NCBI GenBank assembly: GCA_025558095.1
Contig: JAIVFI010000021.1
Coordinates: 62,001-126,000, forward strand
DNA from: Hyaloraphidium curvatum
Lineage: Eukaryota > Monoblepharomycota > Hyaloraphidiomycetes > Hyaloraphidiales > Hyaloraphidiaceae
Direction: 5' to 3'
Length of the DNA: 64,000 nucleotides
The notes beneath the pieces were generated by a model, which was not told where the DNA came from, did no database searches, and was given only the letters and a program-made list of their open reading frames with translations. Numbering within the stretch: position 1 is the stretch's first letter; every line of letters begins with the position of its first letter. The translations under genes and the position numbers were made by a program. Shown here piece after piece: positions 56,694-64,000 of the stretch.

Positions 56694-57715
56694 CTAGTCC
56701 AGGAGGCGCACGCGGTCCCCGCCGACGTTGGCGACGAACTCGCGGATGCCGGCGCCGAAGGCCGGGTCGTCGAGCTCGGCGAGGTCCTCGAGGGAGAAGA
56801 CGAGGGCTGCCGGGGGGTCAGCACCGAACGGAGGAGGGAACAGGGCGAGGGACATACCGCCACCAAGCCTGCGGTCCGAGCGGCGCGGGGAGCGTCCCGT
56901 TTCGGGTGCGGGTTCCTTGCCCTTGCCCTTTGCCTTGTCCTTCTGCTTGCCCCTGCGCGCGCGGGGGGATTCCTCCTCCTCCTCCGGCACGGGTTCGGGG
57001 ACGGGATCGTCCTGTTCCACGGCCTCGACCTCGATCGCCTCCAGCACCACGACCCGGGGTTCGGGGGCGGGCGAGGGCTCGGTGATGAAGGCGTCCCAGT
57101 CGGGCCTGCGCTTCTCGCGCCGTGGGGGCGAGGCGGAGGGTTGGGTGCCGGCCGGGGCGGAGGCTTGCGGGGGCCGATGCCGTTCCTGCGACGCCGCGGG
57201 TTGCCCCGGCTCCGCGCGCTGGCTCTGGCTCGCCTGCGTCGCGAGCAGCGCCTCCCTCCAGTCCCTCTCCGCCTCGGGATCCCAGTCCGTCACCCGCGAC
57301 CCCGCGTGCCGCACTTCGCCCGCGGCTCCGGGCTCCCCGGGGCGGTCCTGCACGGGCGGCGGGCGCGGGGGCTGCGGGCCGGCGGCGGGGTGCGGGAGGA
57401 GGTACGCGTAGGCTGGCTGCAGTGCGCGGCGGCGGACGGAGTCGCTGACGAAGGCGGGGGAGAGCGCGGCGCGGTCGTTCTCCAGAAGCCTGGGTGGGGC
57501 GGTCAGAGCTCGGGGAGGCGGCAAACGAGGGGGGAGCAGGCGTACTCCAGGGCATTCCGGTCCTCGGCGTCCGCCGTTATGAAGTAGTCGGCTCGGTCCC
57601 GCGACTTGACGGGGAGCACCGTGCCGCCGTTGTCCCGGAAGGCCTGCTTCCAGTAAGCGTCGACCGACGCCGAAAAGGCCGCCGAGAGGCCGTCGAAGAG
57701 GGCGGCGGGGGGCAT
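56694..57715 (-). CDS. BRCT-like domain protein with disordered C-terminus
   Basis: From ATG 57715: MPPAALFDGLSAAFSASVDA YWKQAFRDNGGTVLPV, then ADYFITADAEDRNALEYACS PLV, and in the next exon RLLENDRAALSPAFVSDSVR RRALQPAYAYLLPHP. Order and spacing (GG-V, ADYFIT, A---PLV, FV-DSV, YAYLLP) fit a BRCT phosphopeptide-binding fold. The remaining roughly 230 residues are charged and disordered (PDWDAFITEPSPAP, EEEEESPRARRGKQKDKAKG), ending FGAGIREFVANVGGDRVRLLD. BRCT proteins act in DNA-damage or chromatin contexts. The exon junction near 57500 does not close in phase with the obvious GT (39-nt gap), so it is unresolved. Confidence 0.55.
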
Positions 57716-57829
57716 TTCGTCGGAGGTTGCGCAGCCGGGACCGTCGTCCCGGGAGCTCCCAGCGACTTTCGGGGCAGATCTCTGGCCTACTTTGTCTCGC
57801 TCAGCAGCACTCGACAGGCGAGCTGGCAA

Positions 57830-58700
57830 AATCGACGCTGAATGTTGCTACATGTTGCATAGATCTAGATCACTCGTCGACCGTGTGCACTACGTCGTTG
57901 CCGTCCGGGACCCACAAGCCAGCGACCTCCTGGCCTTCAAGTTCGACCACCTCCGCCTCGTGCTCGAACGTCTGCTCGGCATATGGTTGCTCCGCAGCGT
58001 TCATTCCATCTTCGAAATTCTTCGCCCCCCTCGACAGCGCTGAGTTCGACGCCTCGGCAACCAATTCGATCTTTCCGCGACAGGAGCACCTCGTTCTTCT
58101 TCACAGGCGGATGATATACAGGCCCTAAACTAGGTACTACCTCACGTCTCTAGGGAATATTCAATTATCTCTTGGCTCAAGCTCAGGGGCAATGTTTGAT
58201 GCGAGGTCACACGTGCCTCGGGCGTGTGGGGTGTCTGGACGGTCAAACGCAAAAAACGCTGGACCTGGACACGTATCGTCGGAATCCGGCAGGGCGAGTT
58301 CGGACAGCTGTGTCGGCTCAACTCCACTCTGCTTCGCCAAGTCCACTTCTCCGAATAGACTTCCGTTCGGGCACTGTACTTCAAGTCTACTTCGCAAAAA
58401 AGTTCCCGAACAGCTAGTGAAATATACTTCCGGCGACAAACATGTCACTCCATTTGCTGCAAGAGTACGGGTGAGCTCCACTTCAGTTCCCCAAGCACGT
58501 TCAGCTGTGTTCGCCCAAGCACGTTCAGCTGTGTTCGGGACACTTTTTGAGGTGCACTCTACTCTACTCTACTACACCCCGCAGCGGAGTTGAGTTTTTG
58601 GCGAGATAGAGTTGCAACGAAAACGAGTGTCCGAACTCGCCCGCAGATATCGTAGGAATCGTTGTATATCGCTCCTCGCGGCACGTTTACTTAGGGCTCC
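57830..58700. other. Low-coding region with short tandem repeat
   Basis: GC falls relative to the rest of the window. A minus-strand frame at 58161-58481 (MELTRTLAANGVTCLSPEVY ...) and another at 57870-58064 (...NFEDGMNAAEQPYAEQTFEH) read somewhat protein-like, but no domain or reliable splice was found. A two-copy 24-nt repeat lies at 58490-58537. Confidence 0.35.
58490..58537. repeat. 24-nt tandem repeat, two copies
   Basis: The unit begins cccaagcacgttcagctgtg and is perfectly duplicated head to tail (58490-58513 and 58514-58537). A CTACT microsatellite-like tract (ctactctactctactac) follows within 40 bp. Confidence 0.9.
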
Positions 58701-58890
58701 GCTGCGCGGCCATTTCCGGGAAAACCATCCGGCCGGCTCTAGCTAGCTATAGACCACATCTAGCGAGTGACGCAATTTTGGGGAGAGTTTACGAAGATAG
58801 GCGCGCGTGCGGGCGCCGGCCTTCTGGCGATCGGTTTTGTCTCCCGCGGGCCCTCCCTCCATTACCCCTTGTCCTCCGGGCGAGGAAGCC

Positions 58891-59640
58891 ATGGACGGCG
58901 ACATCGTCGCGCTCGAAGACGTCTAGAAGATCCTCTTGAGCACGGATGCTTGCGTCCCGGGGTACAAGGCGCTGGTGATGACGGCGTTCATCAACCTCCG
59001 CACCCTGGAGCGGGAACAGGAGCTGCTCCGGCGCGAGGACGACGGCGGAGATCCCGATCACCGCGCGTCGTCGATCGGACGCGGAGGAGGAGATTGCTGC
59101 CGCGAGGAAGAAGAAGCAGGTACTGGTGCGCAAGGCCTTCGACGTCGGCGAGGCACACGCGTACATGGATATATTGAGGGAGGTTCTGCTTCTGGAACAG
59201 CCGATCAAGCTCGAGAGCGTGGTCCTGGTGAGGCATCTCTAGATCCACGTGATGTCGGGGAGGATGGGCCAACCCGGCACCGCACCTTCAAAGCCACGCT
59301 CGAGTTCTTGAGCTCCAAGTTCCGGAATTCTTGAGCTCCAAGTTCCGGAAGGCCAAGGACAAGGCGGCGTTCATGTTCAAGAACAACACGTGAGACTGGC
59401 GCACTGTATTGTGAGCAGGAACTCATCCCGCGCATTCCACGCTCGCACAGGCGCGACACATACTTTGTGCCGCGCAACCTCCGCGAGCGGTACGTGGCGT
59501 ACCTCGTCGGCAAGGTCGACGGGGTCGCCGAGGCGCAGAGGGAGGCCAAGCGCATGTTTGCCGGCCGCGCCGTCAAGTCAGGAGGCGTCGCCAACGTCGC
59601 GAGTAAGAAGAACAGGGAACGAGTTCGGACCCGCCCTCAT
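58891..59640 (+). pseudogene. Decayed gene with stops and a frameshifting duplication
   Basis: Protein-like text continues across frames: MDGDIVALEDV, an in-frame TAG at about 58924, KILLSTDACVPGYKALVMTA FINLRTLEREQELLRRED; then in another frame ARKKKQVLVRKAFDVGEAHA YMDILREVLLLEQPIKLESV; then TFKATLEFLSSKF, a tandem 23-nt duplication that shifts frame, FRKAKDKAAFMFKNNT; and finally HTYFVPRNLRERYVAYLVGK VDGVAEAQREAKRMFAGRAV. Lys/Arg-rich helical character is retained. The family is not recognised. Introns could explain some shifts, but the internal stop and the duplication argue for inactivation. Confidence 0.55.
59305..59350. repeat. 23-nt perfect tandem duplication
   Basis: The unit starting ttcttgagctccaagttccg occurs twice in direct succession (59305-59327, 59328-59350). 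Because 23 is not a multiple of three, it shifts the reading frame of the surrounding remnant; each copy separately encodes FLSSKFR. Confidence 0.92.
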
Positions 59641-59648
59641 ATCCACGC

Positions 59649-60935
59649 ATGAGCCCGCACCCCCCGCTCACGGAACGCCGTGAAGAGCGCATAGCTGTCC
59701 CCCAGCGTCGGGCAGTTCTCCCTCGGCTTGCACCATTCGGGCCCGATGACCTCGTAGATGTCGCTGTGGTGCTCGAAGAAGAACTCGTGCACCTCCAGCT
59801 GCCCGTTGCGGGAGGCGTTCCCCCCGGGGAGCAGCTCCAGGAGGCGCGCCGCAAGCGGGTTCTCCACCGTGGGGGTGTCGATGTCCAGCTTGAAGACGAC
59901 GTACACGTCCGGGCTGCCGGAAACGCCGCGCCGATCGCCCGGGGACGGCTTAGATCCGAGCATCCGGTGCAGGTGGCCCACCCTGCCCCGCAGCGCCGCG
60001 ATCGCGTTGTACTCCTTCCCGTCCGCGTCGGCCCACGCCGCCGGCACCGGCATCCTCGCCACGGGCACGTTGAAGTACTGGTACCCGCCCAGCAGCTCCG
60101 CCGGCACGTCCTTGAAAACCCGCTCCGGCCGGTGCTCCTTGGCCTCCCACATCGCCATGGAGGAGATCTCCATGCCGAGTGTTTCGTACACGCCCGGAAA
60201 CAGGCCCTGCGAGGTTCCCCACGACTCCTTCGGCGCGCCGTTGGAAGCGTAGAGCGTCGCGCCGAGGTCAAAGTACAGCGCCGTGCGCGGGCGCGGCGGT
60301 ACGGGGACGTCCCGCAGCGCGCCGTCCGTCCGCCGGTCGAAGAGGAGGTAGCTCGTGTCGATGAGGCCCAGCCGGGTGCGCGAAAAGCAATGGTACGGGT
60401 GGCGCAGGTGCCCGACCAGGGGTTCAATGAAAGCCCCGACCTCTGTCCCCTCTCCCTGGCCATCCACAACCGAGTAGACGAGCTTCGACATGACAGGGTG
60501 CTCCCCAGCGTCCTCCGTCCACAGCGGATCCCAGTCCCCCCCTTCTCCGCCGCGCTGATCGGCCACAACCCCCTTCATCCACTGGCTCATGTTCCACGGC
60601 ATCTCCCACGGCATCCTCCTCCCCACGAACTCGAGCATCTCGCCCGCCCGCGCCGCATCGCGATCCCGCCACAGCCGCCTGCACACGGGCAGCTTGTCCG
60701 GTTCCCGGGCCAGCTTCGCGTATTCTTCCGACGCGACGAACGATGTCCATTCGCGCTCCCAAGTCGAGGGGACGTAACGCGCGAAGCGCCACTCGGGCGC
60801 GACGAGTGGCGGGTCGGAGGTCCGCGGGCGCACGGTGGGGGGAGCGGGCGGGCCCGCGGCGGGGATCAGGAAAGCCGCCGCGGGGAGCAGCACGAGGAGT
60901 GCCGCGAGCGCCATCATGAGGCGATGGGGCTCCAT
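59649..60935 (-). CDS. FkbM-like methyltransferase family protein, tandem copy 1
   Basis: Single exon, 428 aa from ATG 60935 (in-frame ATG 60995 possible). An N-terminal signal/anchor (MMALAALLVLLPAAAFLIPA) precedes a lumenal domain. Key blocks: FIEPLVGHLRHPYHCFSRT, TALYFDLGATLY (SAM motif-I-like strand-loop), SMAMWEAKEH, GGYQYFNVPVARMP, VYVVFKLDIDTPTVENPLA and LEVHEFFFEHHSDIYEVIGP. The DLGA, ExKEH and KLDID elements follow FkbM-type methyltransferase layout. The acceptor is unknown; a secretory-pathway sugar or lipid is possible. About 70% of conserved blocks are shared with copy 2, 300 bp away. Confidence 0.72.
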
Positions 60936-61231
60936 CGGCCCGTTTCGTGCCTGGGGTTGTTTGAGGATTTCGTTTCCGGCCCAGCCGCCTCCCACCGTCC
61001 CTCAAGGACGCAGGACGACCACTGCCCATCCCACGTCGGATTCCGATTGGACCTCCCGAGAAAGGATGAGATGGATCGGAAAGGCAGTTTCGTGACCGTT
61101 GCGGATGCGCCGTGTGCGGACAGTTATGATGGAAGTCGGACCGCCTTGGAGACCAATGTCGCTCCGACACACCACGCATACCACGAACTACAGTCGACAG
61201 ATGACAGAGCAAGCCAGCAGCGCGCCCTCCC

Positions 61232-62569
61232 TCACACCCACGCATGCGCCCGCACACCCCGCTCCCTGAACGCCTTGAAAAGGGCGTAGCTGTCCGCGAG
61301 AGGACGGCAGCTTTCCCTTGGAATGCACCACAGAGGCCCGATCACGTCGAAGATGTTTGTGTGGTGCTCGAAGAAGAACTCGTGCACCTCGAGCCCCCCG
61401 CCGCTGGAGGCGTTGCCCCTGGGGAGCAGTTCCAGCAGCCGCGCCGCCAAAGGGTTCTCGATCGACGCCGTGTCGATGTCCAGCTTGAAGACCACGTACA
61501 CCTCGGGGCTCCCGGTGACACCCCGATGCTCGCCTCCCGGCATGGTGGCGCGGTCCGTCCCGAGCATCCGGCGTAGCTCGTCGAGCTTGCCCCGCAGCGC
61601 GGCGATCGCATTGTACTCCATGCCGTCCTTGGCGGCCCAGGGTTCCGGCGCCGGAATCCGCGCCACGGGCACGTTGAAGTACTGATAGCCCCCGAGCACC
61701 TCGGCAGGCACGTTTGCAAAGACCTCGCCCGGCTTGTGCTCGCTCGCCTCCCACATCGTCATGGACGAGAAGGGGATGCCGAGGCTGCGGTACATGCCCG
61801 GGAACCACCCCTGCGAGGAACCCCAGATGTCCGCCTCGGCGCTGGGGTCGGGGAAAAGCGTCGCGCCGAGGTCGAAGTACAGCGCCGCCCGCGGCCGCGG
61901 GGGAACCGGGACGCCATCCGAGCCTTTCGAGGGGTCCGTTCGCCGGTCCAGGATGAGGTAGCTCGTGTCGAGGACCCCGTGAACGTCTAACGTGAGGTGG
62001 CCGGCCATGACACCCGTGGCGCTGCAGTGGTACGGGTGACGCAGGTGCCCGACAAGAGGTTCGATAAAGGCCGCGACCTCCATCTCTCCTCCCTGGCCGT
62101 CCTCGATCGCGTAGACGAGCTTGGACATGACGCGGTGCTCCGCCGTGTCCCTCGTCCACAGCGGCTCCATCGCCTCTGTCCGCGGAACGTAAACCGGCCC
62201 CTCCAACCACGCGCTCAGGTTCCACGATGCTCCGCCGGGCATCCTCCGCCCCACGAACTCGGCCGCTTGCCGCGCTTTGGCCATCTCGCGCGGTCTCCGC
62301 ATCCTCGCGCAAACGTGCAGCCCGTCCGGCTCGATTCTCATTAGCCGCACGAACTCGTCCGAATTGGCCCACGCGGTCCATTCGCGCTCCCACGCCGACG
62401 GGATGTAGCGCACGAACCGCCATTGCGGCGCGCGGGGGATGATGTCCGCCGGGCGGGCGCACGAAGCGGCGGGCGCCGGAGCGTCCGCGGGGGCCCGCAG
62501 CACCGAACAGGTGGAGAGCAGCACGAAGAGCGCCGCCCCGAGAGCCGGGAGAGTGCCGTGGCGCCACAT
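61232..62569 (-). CDS. FkbM-like methyltransferase family protein, tandem copy 2
   Basis: Single exon, 445 aa from ATG 62569 (frame open to 62638). Signal/anchor (LPALGAALFVLLSTCSVLRA), then WRFVRYIPSAWEREWTAW, FIEPLVGHLRHPYHCSATGV, AALYFDLGATLFPDPSAEAD, SMTMWEASEHKPGEVFANVP, GGYQYFNVPVARIPAPEPWA, VYVVFKLDIDTASIENPLAA and GLEVHEFFFEHHTNIFDVIG. It ends RGVRAHAWV, nearly identical to copy 1 (RGVRAHAWI). Copy 2 has an extra segment (MAGHLTLDVHGVLDTSYLIL) where copy 1 has a shorter loop. Tandem same-strand duplication. Confidence 0.72.
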   Translation of the reverse strand: MWRHGTLPALGAALFVLLSTCSVLRAPADAPAPAASCARPADIIPRAPQWRFVRYIPSAWEREWTAWANSDEFVRLMRIEPDGLHVCARMRRPREMAKARQAAEFVGRRMPGGASWNLSAWLEGPVYVPRTEAMEPLWTRDTAEHRVMSKLVYAIEDGQGGEMEVAAFIEPLVGHLRHPYHCSATGVMAGHLTLDVHGVLDTSYLILDRRTDPSKGSDGVPVPPRPRAALYFDLGATLFPDPSAEADIWGSSQGWFPGMYRSLGIPFSSMTMWEASEHKPGEVFANVPAEVLGGYQYFNVPVARIPAPEPWAAKDGMEYNAIAALRGKLDELRRMLGTDRATMPGGEHRGVTGSPEVYVVFKLDIDTASIENPLAARLLELLPRGNASSGGGLEVHEFFFEHHTNIFDVIGPLWCIPRESCRPLADSYALFKAFRERGVRAHAWV

Positions 62570-62639
62570 GGCCGCTTTCCGGCGCGATGCTGGCCGTTGG
62601 TCCGATGGGGCAATCGGGGGTCGCCACGGTGGTCCCACG

Positions 62640-63516
62640 GGCGGCCTACTGACTGGCGGCGGATTATGCGCTCACCCCGCACAACGCCCAATGCAGAGCA
62701 GGCGGGCTTCAAGGCGGGCATTTCAGTAGCTGCGATGTACAACGGGATTCTTCTGGACGCACTGGACAGGACGCAGCCGATGGGTCCACTTTTCCAGACC
62801 AACGGCGCCAATGTCCAATTAACTAGGAGCTCACACTTTGCTCTTGAGAGAATCCTGGCCTCAAACGAGCAGAAAGGGAGAGAAGCGCGATTCGACGGCC
62901 GCATCCGGGGAAGCATGGACCTTGCCTGGGTCCTCGGGCCAGAATTTGAACTCGGGTTTCTCCCGCAGGATGGCGAGAAACTTGGCGGCGCGAGAAGGGT
63001 GATGACGGCCCGGTATCGGCACGAGGATCTGAAACGTTGGCACGTCGGCCTCTAACGGCCTCTATCGCTTGGGAGGCGAGCTTCGTGCGGCGATGTTTGA
63101 TCTCTCGGACGGGACGTGAGCGACGTACAACCCGACGATCGGGAGCGAGCACCGGACGAAATGCTCCTGGCCTTGGGCTTGGACACTGGAGTAGCGGCGA
63201 TCGGTTCCGCGGAAACGATTGTGCTTGGGGCGCGGTGAAGAGTTCAGCGGAAAGACACGTCAGAGCTCGCGGTGATGATTAGGGTCCCGTTCTATCCATC
63301 GAGGTCGCAAATCACATGGGATCAATCAATGTGAAATCCATAGTTATCTGTATCCGCATTGGAACTGCTTCTCGCTCAGGAGCGCGAGTGGCTGCGGAGT
63401 TTCCAAAGGGGCTCGGGCCACCCGCGCCGCCTCCGTCGGCCACAACAACAGACCACGCGGCCCGAATCCCAAACACCTCTCCGCCCCATCTCCGACCGCC
63501 GGCCGCACCGGGCACC
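62640..63516. other. Intergenic region with a possible 60-aa ORF
   Basis: The minus-strand frame 62861-63043 reads MPTFQILVPIPGRHHPSRAA KFLAILREKPEFKFWPEDPG, which is protein-like, but it has no homology I can name and no splice support. The rest should include the MAP kinase promoter and 5' leader. Confidence 0.3.
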
Positions 63517-64000
63517 ATGCCCGCCCCGCCGCTCCAGTCGGCGCCGGGCGGCGAGCCCAACCCGCTCCCCCCCTTCCTCCGCGCCCGCTACGAGTGGTCC
63601 GAGACGCTCGGCAACGGCGCCTACGGTACCGTCTTCAAGGCGCGCCAGGTGTCGACGGGCCGCAGCGTGGCTATTAAGCACCTCAGCAACATCTTTGTGG
63701 ACCGCATTCGGGCGCGGAGGGCGCTCCGGGAGATTGTCCTGCTCACGCACCTGCACGGGCACGACAATGTGGGTGGCCCGCGCACTTGGGGCATCCCGCC
63801 GAGCGCCCGGCCCAACCTCCTTCCAAACAGATTGTGCGCATTCTGGACGTCGAGCTGCCGCCCGGCCGGGCCTGGACGGACGTCTTCGTTGTGCTGGAGC
63901 TCATGGAGACGGACCTCCACGCCATTATCAAGTCGGGCCAGAACCTGAGCGACCAGCACCTGCAGTACTTCATCTACCAGACCGTGCGCGGGCTCAAGTA
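63517..64000 (+). CDS. MAP kinase, 5' part (runs off the window)
   Basis: Exon 1 (63517-63768) and exon 2 (63831 onward). Glycine loop ETLGNGAYGTVFKARQ, Lys in SVAIKHLSNIF, then RALREIVLLTHLHGHDNIVR ILDVE after a 62-nt intron, and hinge VFVVLELMETDLHAIIKSGQ NLSDQHLQYFIYQTVRGLKY. LMETDLH-II-S-Q-LSD-H-QYF-YQ is diagnostic of fungal MAPKs of the Fus3/Slt2/Hog1 type. The TXY activation loop lies beyond the window, so the subfamily is undetermined. A longer open frame starts at 63316, but the ATG at 63517 (ACCATGC) fits family length. Confidence 0.92.

Overview
The window is nuclear DNA from a GC-rich eukaryote, most likely an early-diverging (chytrid-like) fungus. Genes on both strands are split by many short introns (about 50-100 nt) with GTGNGT/GTANGT donors, CTAAC/CTGAC-type branch sites and CAG/AAG acceptors. 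The gene set is fungal: NTE1 lysophospholipase, an OPI1-type repressor, a kexin, an RCF2/HIG1 mitochondrial protein, an EF-hand MscS channel, a DNAJC8/Spf31 J-protein, ERG10-type thiolase and a CDP-alcohol phosphotransferase. The placement is inference; no rRNA or other taxonomic marker is present. For the main multi-exon genes I joined the exons by hand and checked that the summed length is a whole number of codons.

Layout. 0.3-3 kb: two tandem small membrane-protein paralogs and a type II membrane protein. 3.5-6 kb: acetyl-CoA acetyltransferase and the DNAJC8-like protein. 6.4-14.8 kb: the 1000-aa MscS channel and the 1564-aa NTE1, convergent with 27 bp between stops. 15-20.3 kb: RCF2-like protein with a Cys-rich extension, two unusual small proteins, a dienelactone hydrolase and a broken copy of its last exon. 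20.4-28.1 kb: hotdog thioesterase, F-box-like protein, Gly-rich secreted protein, choline/ethanolamine phosphotransferase and an unknown 582-aa protein. 28.5-33 kb: a CAMK-like kinase divergent from a fucosyltransferase-like enzyme. 33.2-38.9 kb: zinc alcohol dehydrogenase with microexons, a peroxisomal acyl-CoA synthetase and a hypothetical. 39-42.6 kb: head-to-head paralog pair. 42.9-50.3 kb: kexin with a GPI-type C-terminus, an 86-aa five-exon protein, a multidomain secreted sugar-dehydrogenase fusion and a basic-secretory-protein peptidase. 50.6-53.5 kb: decayed F-box/kinesin-like/LRR region beside a bacterial-type RlmJ methyltransferase. 55-57.7 kb: OPI1-like regulator and a BRCT-like protein. 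58-59.6 kb: low-coding, repeat-bearing pseudogene zone. 59.6-62.6 kb: tandem FkbM-like genes. 63.5-64 kb: the 5' end of a MAP kinase.

Themes. Phosphatidylcholine/inositol metabolism recurs (NTE1, CDP-alcohol phosphotransferase, OPI1-like), but the genes are tens of kb apart, so this is colocation rather than a cluster. Secretory and cell-surface proteins are frequent. Several loci are recent duplicates (tandem, inverted or partial), and several look bacterial in origin. I saw no tRNA, rRNA, CRISPR array or intact transposon.
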